Assembly: GCA_963621245.1 (NCBI GenBank)
Contig: CAVFCW010000001.1
Coordinates: 563,903 to 627,902 of the forward strand
Length of the DNA: 64,000 nucleotides
Direction of reading: 5' to 3'
Origin: SIG603 sp963621245
Lineage (GTDB): Bacteria > Bacillota > Clostridia > Oscillospirales > Acutalibacteraceae
The translations under genes and the position numbers were made by a program. Under the pieces are notes generated by a model that saw only the letters and a list, made by a program, of their open reading frames with translations, was not told the DNA's origin and did no database searches. Shown here piece after piece: positions 49,879 to 58,407 of this stretch. Every line of letters begins with the position of its first letter. The first letter of the stretch is position 1.

Positions 49879-52557
49879 TTATATCTCCTTTTTATCTTCT
49901 GAAATACTTATTTCGGATTTATCTTTATTTTCGGCTTTAGCCGTTTTTTCAACCTCGCTTACCGTTTGAAGCGCCGACTCGAATTCAGCCTCTTTTTTAA
50001 GGCTTTCAAGCTCGTCAAGATAAGCCTTCGGTTTCTTTGCAATCATAAATTTGCCGTCCTTTTTCTTCTTGAAACTCAAGTTGTTTTCAAGGCAGTAATC
50101 GGCAAATTTACTTAGCTTAAAGACGGGTTTTCTCTCGGTTTTCGGCTTCTCCTCACTTAACTCTTTATCGTGCTTTTTCTTTGCTCTGTTGAGGAGCAGA
50201 TACACAATAAGAGCCACTGTCGATACTCCCGTGACGGCAATGCCGGCGGCAAGTCCCGGTGTTTTGTATGTGAACTCTATTTTAACGTCGTCGCCCTTAG
50301 GAATTCTCACCGCCATAAAGCCGACGTTTGCGTTGATTATCTCGGCGGGTTCGCCGTTTACGGTTGCGCTCCAACCGCTCTCGGACGGAACACTGAAGAA
50401 AATTATTCTCTCCTGTGTGCTTGAAATCGATGCCGTGAAACCTGTTTTTGTGTAGTTGAATGTATCGCAAGTTACGCTTGCTCGCTCCATGCAATCGTTT
50501 TTGTACGCTTCCTGAGTGAACTCAACGGAATCGACATAAAGCGGAGAAAGAATATCTTTCACAAGCTCGGTTTGATCGTCGGGCACGATAAGCGCCTTAA
50601 GCATGACAAGCTCTCGCTCGTTGGTTGTGAGCTTTTGAGCCTCGCTGTAAGTTATATAATAATCGTAGCTGAATCCCATCGGAATGTAATATTCGTTCTC
50701 CCAAATATCAAATCCGTTAGCCGTACCGTAGAAAATCCAGCCCGGCATCTGAGCGTTCTCCTCGCTGTAATCGCTTGAGAATTTCTCGTTGTCGCACTCG
50801 TCGTCAAAAAGCCATCTTACGCTTGTTAAGCCCCTCACGCCGTAGTGAGTTGTGTCGGGACGTGAAGCGACATCACGCTGAACGCCGATAAAGCTGTAAT
50901 AATCCATAACGGAACCCGGCACAATGGAGTGAAACGCCTGAATGTTTGGTATCTCCCAGAACATTCCGCTGTTATCGAGAGACTCGTAGAAATCCGATCT
51001 GACGTTATCGAGCGTCTCGGTATCGAACGGAAGATCTTTTCCGCCGTTTAAGGCATAAGGAATAAGATGCGTGTATGGGTCGGCGCTCTGAGATTTTCCG
51101 AGGCCGATGAAAAATACAGAATAAACAAGCACGGTCGCACTCAAGGTTATATTTGCAGCTCTGATAAAATGTTTTTTGTTCTTTCGGCAGAACATAAACA
51201 GGAACGAAACAAGCGCAATGCAAATAAGCGATACCGCCGCATAGCTCCAAAATCTCGTGGGGTACTTTTCGAGTCCGAATGTAACCGTCGAGTTTCCGTC
51301 GTCGTCTGTGCCGAACGTCGGCATAAGGCCAATTCCGAAAACAATTGCGGATGTGATAACCGCCGTCCACTTAATCGCACGCTTCCAGTTTACGTTTTCA
51401 CTCTCAAGCGCCATACCTGTTGCAAGCGCCATCATAAGCGTGAGCATATAATACCATCTTGCGTAGAAGCTTCCGTTAAAGAGCTGAAAACTTGAGTTGA
51501 GGGCGGGAATCATTGCCGCCGCGAAACAGCAGTACAAAATTCTTTTGAGCCAGTGCTTGCGCCTTAACTGAAGCCAGCCGATAACACCCGTCATTCCGAA
51601 AAGCGGAAGCCATGCGCCGAGCGAAGCCCACTTTGACTCGCTGTCGGGCGTGAAATTCGGTCTTGCGGGCAAGTCGGGCATAAAGAAGAAGCACTCGATT
51701 ATGTGCAAATATCGCTGAACGTTGTTGTAAAGAAGCGCATTCCAGCCGCTTATGGGGTTAGATACCCTCGAATTCTGCATGACCGCCAAAACGGACGGAA
51801 AAAGCAGTATTGAAGCCATAGCTACGCCTATTACCGCCTCAAGCAAAGCGATGAAAAATTCCTTTATGCTTACCTTCCAGCTGCCGGAAATAAGTCTTAT
51901 GAAGAAGTAGAGCAGTGCAAAAGCCACCATTCCGCAGAAGAAATAGTAGTTTATTATGCAGCAAGCCGCAACCGCAAGGGCAAACAGTCCTCTTCTTTTG
52001 TTCAGAACAAACTCGTCCATTGCCGCAAGCAAAAGCGGGAAAAAGACGATCGCCTCGTGAAAGTGATTAAAGAAAATGTTGTAAATTGAAAATCCCGAGA
52101 ACGCATACATAACCGCCGACATAAGTGCTATCGTGTCGGTTTTTATGTAGCGCCTTATGTAAATATAACCTGTCATGGTTGCACAGGCAAATTTCAGAAT
52201 GAGCAGCGGCCCCATAAGATACTGAAGCCATTCGCTTGGGAACGGAATAGTCAGCCAGAAAAACGGCGAGCCGAGAAGATAGAACGAATACGAGCCGATG
52301 AAATTCGCACCCAAATCCGTGATATGGCTCCACCCCATATTTCCGCTCACTACGGCATCATGTGCGAGGCGGTAAAAGGTGACTTGCTGAACGTTAAAAT
52401 CACCGTAAAACAAAAATCTTCCGCCGTCTCTGATTATGAACGGTATGAAGATGATAAACGATAGGCTTAGTCCCGTGAAAAATGCTCTGAGAACGCCGCT
52501 TGTCCTCAGCCGTTTCTTTTGACCGGGTATCTCTCCCGACAACCTGTTAGACGGCAT
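49879..52557 (-). CDS. YfhO-family membrane glycosyltransferase (GT-C type)
   Basis: 892 residues. About 13 N-terminal membrane segments with the YfhO motif FLFYGDFNVQQVTFYR and an early Asp, a large extracellular domain (~480-760) with VRSDFYE, HYGVRGLTSVRWL and EKIIFF/GWSATVNGEPA, a final membrane helix (~775-795) and an unusual ~95-residue Lys/Glu-rich cytoplasmic tail. It should transfer the sugar from the lipid carrier made by the adjacent GT2 to an envelope polymer such as LTA. Strong promoter upstream. Confidence 0.9.
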   Translation of the reverse strand: MPSNRLSGEIPGQKKRLRTSGVLRAFFTGLSLSFIIFIPFIIRDGGRFLFYGDFNVQQVTFYRLAHDAVVSGNMGWSHITDLGANFIGSYSFYLLGSPFFWLTIPFPSEWLQYLMGPLLILKFACATMTGYIYIRRYIKTDTIALMSAVMYAFSGFSIYNIFFNHFHEAIVFFPLLLAAMDEFVLNKRRGLFALAVAACCIINYYFFCGMVAFALLYFFIRLISGSWKVSIKEFFIALLEAVIGVAMASILLFPSVLAVMQNSRVSNPISGWNALLYNNVQRYLHIIECFFFMPDLPARPNFTPDSESKWASLGAWLPLFGMTGVIGWLQLRRKHWLKRILYCCFAAAMIPALNSSFQLFNGSFYARWYYMLTLMMALATGMALESENVNWKRAIKWTAVITSAIVFGIGLMPTFGTDDDGNSTVTFGLEKYPTRFWSYAAVSLICIALVSFLFMFCRKNKKHFIRAANITLSATVLVYSVFFIGLGKSQSADPYTHLIPYALNGGKDLPFDTETLDNVRSDFYESLDNSGMFWEIPNIQAFHSIVPGSVMDYYSFIGVQRDVASRPDTTHYGVRGLTSVRWLFDDECDNEKFSSDYSEENAQMPGWIFYGTANGFDIWENEYYIPMGFSYDYYITYSEAQKLTTNERELVMLKALIVPDDQTELVKDILSPLYVDSVEFTQEAYKNDCMERASVTCDTFNYTKTGFTASISSTQERIIFFSVPSESGWSATVNGEPAEIINANVGFMAVRIPKGDDVKIEFTYKTPGLAAGIAVTGVSTVALIVYLLLNRAKKKHDKELSEEKPKTERKPVFKLSKFADYCLENNLSFKKKKDGKFMIAKKPKAYLDELESLKKEAEFESALQTVSEVEKTAKAENKDKSEISISEDKKEI

Positions 52558-52649
52558 GTTTCGATAATCCTCCGAATTTAAATTATTCTATTCAAAATCT
52601 CTTTTCCAATTTAGCCTGACTTAACCTGCAAACAGGCACTCATAGTGAA

Positions 52650-52678
52650 ATTATACCATTTATATTAAAATTAAACAA
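52650..52678 (-). promoter_or_regulatory. Promoter of the yfhO-GT2 operon
   Basis: Minus strand TTGTTT (52673-52678), 17-base spacer, TATAAT (52650-52655). Confidence 0.65.
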
Positions 52679-52743
52679 GAAATATCAAGCTTAAATTTTA
52701 GCCTTAATCTCCCAATATATTTGTGAAAGCTCGGCAAAATATG

Positions 52744-52772
52744 TTGCATTTGAAACTAAAGTGGTATATACT
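52744..52772 (+). promoter_or_regulatory. Promoter of MATE gene 4
   Basis: TTGCAT (52744-52749), 17-base spacer, TATACT (52767-52772). The leader carries a small GGGCA-TTG-TGCCC hairpin near 52783. Confidence 0.6.
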
Positions 52773-52842
52773 TTTTCTTGGGGCATTGTGCCCGGGGACG
52801 GAGGTAATTACTACGAATATTTTAACAAAAAAGGATACCGAT

Positions 52843-54177
52843 ATGACCGAGGGCGCAATTTGGCGACACCTCGTTTCTTTTGCCGTACCTATGGCAATCG
52901 GTCTTCTTTTTCAGCAGCTTTACAACACGGTTGATACGATAGTTGTCGGCAGATGCGTCTCGAGCGAGGCTCTTGCGGCAGTCGGCAGCACAACGCCGAT
53001 AATAAACATGCTTGTCGGTTTATGCACGGGTCTTTCAACGGGTGCTTCCGTTATAATCTCACAGTATTACGGTGCGCACGAAAACGAAAAACTCTCGAAA
53101 GCTGTCAACACTACCATAGCGTTTACGGGAATTTTGTGCGTTGTAGCCACAATAGTTGGTATTTTCATCACTGACCCAATGCTCAGATTTATGGATACTC
53201 CCGACGAGGTTTTTCCCGAATCTCACAAATATCTGACCATTTATTTCGGCGGAATTACCGGCCTCATTCTGTATAATATGGGCGGTTCGATACTTCGTGC
53301 CGTGGGTGACTCCACAAGACCGACTTACTATCTCATACTTTCGGCATGCCTTAACATAATTCTCGACCTTGTTTTCGTCATCGTCTTTAAGTGGGGTGTA
53401 ATAGGCGTTGCCGTTGCAACGGATATTTCTCAGCTTATTTCGGGTACGCTCATTCTTGTTTCTCTCACAAAAACAAAGGGCGCATATGCCATCAAGTGGA
53501 AAAAACTCGGAATCGATTTCGGCATGCTCAAACAGATTTTCACCGTCGGTATGCCGGCAGGCATTCAACAGGCGGTCACGTCGTTTTCAAACGTTTACGT
53601 GCAGTCTTACATCAATTTCTTCGGTGCGTCAACAATGGCCGGCTGGACGGCTTTCAACAAGCTTGACGTCGTGATAACCGTTCCCGTTCAAGCGATTGCT
53701 CTCGCCTCAACCACCTTTGTCGGTCAGAACTACGGCGCTCACAAGTTCAAACGGCTTCGCAAAGGCGTGAGTTGGGCGCTTGTCGCTTCCATGATTATTA
53801 CCTCAATCATCGCAGTCGGAATCATCATATTCCGAGACACCCTCTTGCTTATGTTCACCTCGGACGCCGAGGTTTTAAAGTACGCCTCCACCTTCATTCT
53901 CTGGGTAAGCCCCTTCTATGCGATAATCTGTATGAATCAGATTTATGCGGGAGCGCTCAGAGGCGTTGGAAAAAGCGTGATTCCCATGATTATCATGCTA
54001 TCGTCGTTTGTTTTCTTCCGTCAAATTTACCTTTATGTGAATAAAAGTCTCGGCGGAAGCTACATCTCAATGGCGCTTGGTTATCCGGCCGGCTGGCTTG
54101 TATGCTCTGTTGCCATGACGATATTCTATCTCGCAGTAATGAAAAAGCTTGAGAACACCACAGTATCGTCAGAATAA
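52843..54177 (+). CDS. MATE-family efflux transporter (4 of 4)
   Basis: 444 residues from ATG 52843 (AAGGA seven bases upstream); the longer open frame starts before the promoter. Twelve membrane segments with LLFQQLYNTVDTIVVGRCVS, ILRAVGDSTRPTYYLI and GMPAGIQQAVTSFSNVYVQSYIN, the same motif order as the third copy, indicating paralogs. Na+ or H+ coupled exporter; substrate unknown. Confidence 0.92.
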   Translation: MTEGAIWRHLVSFAVPMAIGLLFQQLYNTVDTIVVGRCVSSEALAAVGSTTPIINMLVGLCTGLSTGASVIISQYYGAHENEKLSKAVNTTIAFTGILCVVATIVGIFITDPMLRFMDTPDEVFPESHKYLTIYFGGITGLILYNMGGSILRAVGDSTRPTYYLILSACLNIILDLVFVIVFKWGVIGVAVATDISQLISGTLILVSLTKTKGAYAIKWKKLGIDFGMLKQIFTVGMPAGIQQAVTSFSNVYVQSYINFFGASTMAGWTAFNKLDVVITVPVQAIALASTTFVGQNYGAHKFKRLRKGVSWALVASMIITSIIAVGIIIFRDTLLLMFTSDAEVLKYASTFILWVSPFYAIICMNQIYAGALRGVGKSVIPMIIMLSSFVFFRQIYLYVNKSLGGSYISMALGYPAGWLVCSVAMTIFYLAVMKKLENTTVSSE

Positions 54178-54189
54178 CGGCAAAAATTA

Positions 54190-54218
54190 AGCCTCCGCTT
54201 TTTTAGCGGAGGCTATTT
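54190..54218 (+). terminator. Terminator of MATE gene 4
   Basis: Perfect 10-bp stem AGCCTCCGCT/AGCGGAGGCT followed by ATTTTC. Confidence 0.75.
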
Positions 54219-54306
54219 TCATAATTTATATGCTTTACTGCTTTAACTGCTGATGTTTTCAACTTGCTTTTTAAAATTGTTGAAAATATCCCCTGTTTAT
54301 TTTAAA

Positions 54307-55521
54307 TTATTTTTTCCTAACAAACACGCACAAACTGCTTAACATAACGAGCACGCCGAGAACCGTCAAACCCGCTCCCGCACTGCCGAATAAATCGCCG
54401 ATTTTACCGACAAGGGGACTAATCGGTATCATCAAAAGGCTGTATGCCATTCCGTCAACGCTGATAACAGTAGCTCTTTGATCGGAGGGAATGACATCGT
54501 TTAACTTTTGGCTCTCAAATAAAAACCAAAGTTCGAGAACGCTTTGAACCGTCATCATTCCGAAAATGCCGAGCCATGCGCCCGCCGTTCCGACAAGAAC
54601 CGTACCGCCGCCCACAAGCACCGCACATATAAAATAGAATTTTCTCATCGAATTGATTTTGATTTTCGGTGCAAGCGCCGTACCAAGAATTGCGGCGGCA
54701 CTGCTTAAAAGCATCGGCACAAAGAGAAATTTACTGCTCCAACCCAGCTCCACAAGTCTTTCCTGTAAGAACATTTTCGTGAGGTAAGTCGGTATCGATA
54801 CTATCGCAGTCGAAACGATAAGTCTTACGGCAAAAGGAGAAGAACGGAGAATGCGAAAGCTGTCTCGGCACAAATCAGAAAATAATCCGGGAATTTTTCT
54901 GACCGTCTCACCAAAAGATCTGTTTTCACGCTCTTTCTGCGCCTTTGTCACGGTGGGCTCTGTCATAAAAGCGTGCGAAACCATAGAAGTAAACTCAAAT
55001 GCGGCGCTCAAAAGATAAAATCCCGTGTATTTTAATATGCCCTCAAGCGTGCTTGCAAAAGATCCGAGCGCACTTGCAAGCAGATTTATCTGCGAACATT
55101 TTGCGTTTATCTTTATGTAATCCTCTGTTTTTTCCTCTTGCTTTAAGCTGTCGTAGGTCATGGCGCTGTCCGTGCCGGAAAACATCGTGTTGGCAAGGGC
55201 GTTAAGCCCCATGGCAAGGCAAACGCAAAGCATATTAGGTGCAAATGCCATGATAACATTATAAACCGTTATGAGAACTCCGCCCAAAACGAGCGTCTTT
55301 TTTCTGCCGAGCATATCGGCGAACATTCCCGACGGAACCTCGCAAATAAGGCTCACAACGTGAAAAACGCTCTCGGCAAAACCTATTTCCCAGAGTGAAA
55401 ATCCCCTTGCGACAAGAAGTGCAACCCACACGGCGTCGGTTATTCTCAGACCAGAAAAAAATCCCGAGGTGTAAATAAGACGGAGCTGTCTTTTTAAATT
55501 AAATTTACCTGAATTATTCAT
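54307..55521 (-). CDS. MFS exporter behind a leader-peptide attenuator
   Basis: 404 residues from ATG 55521 (AAAGGG nine bases upstream); an earlier in-frame ATG lacks a site. Twelve predicted membrane segments. The MFS signature between TM2 and TM3 is SGMFADMLGRKKTLVLGG (Gly-x-x-x-Asp-x-x-Gly-Arg-Lys/Arg). Resembles drug-exporter-like MFS proteins of Firmicutes. It is controlled by a long leader with a short peptide gene and a terminator, the arrangement of inducible ribosome-drug resistance genes, so export of a translation inhibitor is a reasonable hypothesis. Confidence 0.88.
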   Translation of the reverse strand: MNNSGKFNLKRQLRLIYTSGFFSGLRITDAVWVALLVARGFSLWEIGFAESVFHVVSLICEVPSGMFADMLGRKKTLVLGGVLITVYNVIMAFAPNMLCVCLAMGLNALANTMFSGTDSAMTYDSLKQEEKTEDYIKINAKCSQINLLASALGSFASTLEGILKYTGFYLLSAAFEFTSMVSHAFMTEPTVTKAQKERENRSFGETVRKIPGLFSDLCRDSFRILRSSPFAVRLIVSTAIVSIPTYLTKMFLQERLVELGWSSKFLFVPMLLSSAAAILGTALAPKIKINSMRKFYFICAVLVGGGTVLVGTAGAWLGIFGMMTVQSVLELWFLFESQKLNDVIPSDQRATVISVDGMAYSLLMIPISPLVGKIGDLFGSAGAGLTVLGVLVMLSSLCVFVRKK

Positions 55522-55608
55522 AAGGAACACCCTTTCTGTTTGCATAAAAATGAAATTTGAGTTGATTTTCAAACAGAAAAGTGCTCTTTTTTGAAGTTAA
55601 GGGCATAA

Positions 55609-55639
55609 CAAAAGCGCCCGCGGCAAAGCCACGGACGCA
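55609..55639 (-). terminator. Attenuator terminator in the MFS leader
   Basis: Minus-strand 11-bp stem GCGTCCGTGGC/GCCGCGGGCGC (two G-T pairs) with TTT loop, followed by TTTTGTT. The preceding CGGAT-TGC segment can pair with GCGTCCG and act as antiterminator. Confidence 0.8.
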
Positions 55640-55698
55640 AAAAGTCGCAATCCGCTTCGCCGAAAGTTACAAAAAAGCGCACTTATCCGAGGGTGGTA

Positions 55699-55743
55699 TT
55701 AACAGTTTCCTTTTTGGTACGAAACTTTGCCATGCCAGCCCAT
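55699..55743 (-). CDS. 14-residue leader peptide of the MFS attenuator
   Basis: ATG at 55743 with AAAGGAAAGGAG about eight bases upstream; reads MGWHGKVSYQKGNC then TAA. Lies between a strong promoter and an intrinsic terminator ahead of the MFS gene. The leader start CCGAAAG (just upstream of the ribosome-binding site) is complementary to CTTTCGG (about 55657-55663), so ribosome position on this peptide can change the downstream fold. Regulatory peptide inferred from layout. Confidence 0.7.
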   Translation of the reverse strand: MGWHGKVSYQKGNC

Positions 55744-55780
55744 ATCGGACGCTCCTTTCCTTTCGGTAAAACTTACGCTA

Positions 55781-55809
55781 AATATAACACGCTTTTGAGT
55801 GTTTTGCAA
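55781..55809 (-). promoter_or_regulatory. Promoter of the MFS leader
   Basis: Minus strand TTGCAA (55804-55809), 17-base spacer, TATATT (55781-55786); leader of about 250 bases. Confidence 0.7.
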
Positions 55810-55828
55810 GTTCCAATCGCAAAAATCG

Positions 55829-55866
55829 CAAAATCTCACCGACATTTGCTATCGGTGAGATTTTTG
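55829..55866 (-). terminator. Terminator after the MBL-hydrolase gene
   Basis: Perfect 13-bp stem (AAAATCTCACCGA/TCGGTGAGATTTT) with 9-base loop; separates the MBL operon from the MFS promoter. Confidence 0.88.
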
Positions 55867-55881
55867 AGGCTCATTTATCAA

Positions 55882-56754
55882 TCAGAATATCTTCGTATTC
55901 TCTTTATAAATTCTGTCGGGACTGAAAACAATATTTCCCTTCATATTTTCGGGATTCAGCGCCATGGCGATGTTGCCGTGAGAACCGCCGAACTCAAACG
56001 GAATTGCGTCTGTTTCTCCCGCTTTAATCTTATCGCAAACATCAATGACATCTTCGATAATTCCGACATAGCCCTTGCCGTTTCCGTGAGAAATCAAAAC
56101 TTCGTCATATTTTCCGTCAATCTTTGATTTAAGCACTTTCAAGCTCTCCTCATACTCCTCAATGCTCGTAGAGTATGTATCGAAAACGAAGGTAAAGGTG
56201 TTGCAAGCGTCACCCGTGAAAAGATAATTCTTTCCGTCGGCATTATGAATAAGGAAAACAAGGCTACCAAGAGTGTGGCCCTTGCACGAATACACATCGA
56301 TTGTCACATTGCCGAGATTTACGCTGTCGCCCCCGTGAATTTCCTTAATATCGGAAAAATCTGCGGAAGGGATATAATCTTCCTCCTCGACATAAGTGCC
56401 GTGGCCGTCAAAGTTCTCCATGGAAATTCCGTCACGCCTAAACTCTTCCGCCATATGACGCTTGTAGATATATTCGTCCTCGGGATTTAAGTAAACGGGA
56501 ATATTATTTCTTGTAAACTCACCCGCTCCGCCCGCATGGTCGATGTGACCGTGAGACAAAAGAACTTCAAGCGGATTTTTGTTGCCGTGAGAAGAGAGAA
56601 TCTCGTCAACAGCTTTTTTCAAACTGCCGAAACCGCTGCCCGTATCGATAAGCACGTTTTTTTCACTGCCCTCGATGAGGTAAACAAGCTCCGTTCCGAA
56701 CGCATAGAATCTCGTTATGTTTTTGCTTACTTTTTCTGTGTCAAATTTTAGCAT
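55882..56754 (-). CDS. MBL-fold metallo-hydrolase
   Basis: 290 residues. Zn ligands: HxHxDH in LLSHGHIDHAGG (near residue 70), His in CKGHTLGS, Asp in FTGDACN and His in LISHGNG. Glyoxalase-II/lactonase-like, with a C-terminal extension of ~50 residues. Starts 16 bases after the GPH transporter gene, so the two are co-transcribed; with a sugar importer, a lactonase or ester hydrolase acting on a sugar derivative is plausible but unproven. Confidence 0.88.
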   Translation of the reverse strand: MLKFDTEKVSKNITRFYAFGTELVYLIEGSEKNVLIDTGSGFGSLKKAVDEILSSHGNKNPLEVLLSHGHIDHAGGAGEFTRNNIPVYLNPEDEYIYKRHMAEEFRRDGISMENFDGHGTYVEEEDYIPSADFSDIKEIHGGDSVNLGNVTIDVYSCKGHTLGSLVFLIHNADGKNYLFTGDACNTFTFVFDTYSTSIEEYEESLKVLKSKIDGKYDEVLISHGNGKGYVGIIEDVIDVCDKIKAGETDAIPFEFGGSHGNIAMALNPENMKGNIVFSPDRIYKENTKIF

Positions 56755-56770
56755 ATTATTTTCCTTTGTG

Positions 56771-58135
56771 TTAGCCTAAAGAATGTTTCTTTGTGAGGTC
56801 TGCCTGCATCTGGGATGTGTGCTTGTCAACATCAAAGAGCAAAGAAACCACAAGAAGAATCACACCGCAAATTGCGGCAAAGTATGTGAATGTGAAATTG
56901 ATTGAAGCAACTGCGCTTGCCGTCTGAACCTCTGCAAGTCCGTCATACCCGCCGAATGCAAGAATCCAACCTGCGATTGCGGGGCCGAGTCCGAGACCCG
57001 CCTTCTGACCGATGCTCACGCCGCTCATTACAAGACCTTCGGAGCGAACGCCGAATTTCCACTCGCCGTAATCGACAACATCGCCCGTGAGAGCAAATGC
57101 GCATGAGAACATAGAGCCCATGAAGAAGCCCTTAATTCCGTAAAGCACGCAAACAAGTCCGACTGCCGTGGGATTAAGTCCCATCAAGATGCCCGTTGCG
57201 ATAATAACGACCGAGCTGATTAACATGATTCTTCTCTTGCCTATCTTCTTGACGATTGATGGCAAAATAAGGTTCATAGCCATTGCGGGAATCATGGAAC
57301 AAGCCGAAATAACGGCGACAAGAGAAGCGTTTCCGAGAACTATGTTGCAGTAATAGTAGGAGACCATGCCACAACCGCAGTTGTGGAGAAGCAAAAGTGC
57401 GAAGAAACATGTCTCAAGCCAGAAATACTTGTTCTTTGCAAGACAGGAAAGCTGAGTTTTAAACGGAACGTCCGACTTAGTTTCAGGCTTTTTCTCGTCG
57501 TTCTCGCCGACTGTCTCTTTTGTTCCGAAGAAAGCGAACAGTATGAATACGCATGTTGCGACGCCGTAGATAATTGCTGTTGTGCGGTAACCGACGCTTG
57601 TTGTGAGCGGAACCCAGAATGTTGTTACGGCAAGGCCGGCAACCTGATTCAAAATCTGCTCCATGGAAGCTATTTTCTGTCTCTCGTTTCCGTTGAGCGT
57701 CATTCGTGAGAGAAGTGCCGTGTGCGGAATGAAGAACATGGTGAAGCCGATTGCGTTAAGGAAAAGATATGTGATGTAAACATATATAAGCTTTCCCGTG
57801 TTGCCAAGACTCTCGGGAACGCTGAAAACCAAAATCAAAAGAATTGCGATAAGCGGTGCGGAAATTGCAACCCAAGGTCTTGCCTTGCCCCACTTTGTGC
57901 GTGTGCGGTCTACTATCGAGCCCATGGCAAAGTCGGTTAAAAGGTCAAATGCACGGTTTACAAGTATCATGGTGGACATGGTAGCCGCACCGATACCGAC
58001 GGAGTCCGTGAGATATGCGGCAACAAAGCTGCCCGCTATCGTTGTGATGATGTTTCCGCCGCCGGAACCTATGGAATAATTGAGTTTTTGAGAGAGAGGC
58101 ACAAAGCCGTCTGCTCTTTTTGCGTTTTCTTTCAT
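56771..58135 (-). CDS. GPH-family (MelB-like) sugar:cation symporter
   Basis: 454 residues, twelve membrane segments. GPH hallmarks: LNYSIGSGGGNIITTI at the N-terminus, NRAFDLLTDFAMGSIVDRTRTKWGKARPW after TM2 and GYRTTAIIYG. Imports glycosides, pentosides or hexuronides with Na+ or H+. GGAGG precedes the ATG. Divergent from the AraC-GH39 regulator, which probably senses its substrate (xylose-type glycosides are suggested by GH39), and followed by an MBL hydrolase. Confidence 0.92.
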   Translation of the reverse strand: MKENAKRADGFVPLSQKLNYSIGSGGGNIITTIAGSFVAAYLTDSVGIGAATMSTMILVNRAFDLLTDFAMGSIVDRTRTKWGKARPWVAISAPLIAILLILVFSVPESLGNTGKLIYVYITYLFLNAIGFTMFFIPHTALLSRMTLNGNERQKIASMEQILNQVAGLAVTTFWVPLTTSVGYRTTAIIYGVATCVFILFAFFGTKETVGENDEKKPETKSDVPFKTQLSCLAKNKYFWLETCFFALLLLHNCGCGMVSYYYCNIVLGNASLVAVISACSMIPAMAMNLILPSIVKKIGKRRIMLISSVVIIATGILMGLNPTAVGLVCVLYGIKGFFMGSMFSCAFALTGDVVDYGEWKFGVRSEGLVMSGVSIGQKAGLGLGPAIAGWILAFGGYDGLAEVQTASAVASINFTFTYFAAICGVILLVVSLLFDVDKHTSQMQADLTKKHSLG

Positions 58136-58357
58136 TGTTAGCCTCCTTAAAGCTAATACGTATTTTGTGAAAATCTGCTTGTATTTTAGTATTTTACAAC
58201 AAAAATTTCTATCGCAAGCTTGATTATTCTATTAATATTTATTTCCTTTTTGTCTTTGTCACAAATTTAGTCTTTGAAGTTAATGTCATTAATCTGTGAT
58301 AAGCACAGCAAATATTTGTGATATTTCGTTTTTAAAGCTAAAAATCGAGATTTTATA

Positions 58358-58366
58358 TGCTATAAT
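58358..58366 (+). promoter_or_regulatory. Extended -10 promoter of the AraC-GH39 gene
   Basis: TGCTATAAT, an extended -10 (TG-N-TATAAT); the -35 region is poor, which suits an extended -10 promoter. Confidence 0.6.
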
Positions 58367-58407
58367 AGAAAAAATATAAGGATATTTTTAGGTAAAGGAT
58401 TTTTCAC

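Noticed and set aside
55640..55760. T-box-like element ahead of the MFS gene (a TACCACC segment and terminator)
   Set aside because: There is no proper GGGTGG-ACCGCG T-box sequence or specifier stem on the transcribed strand; a short translated leader fits better.
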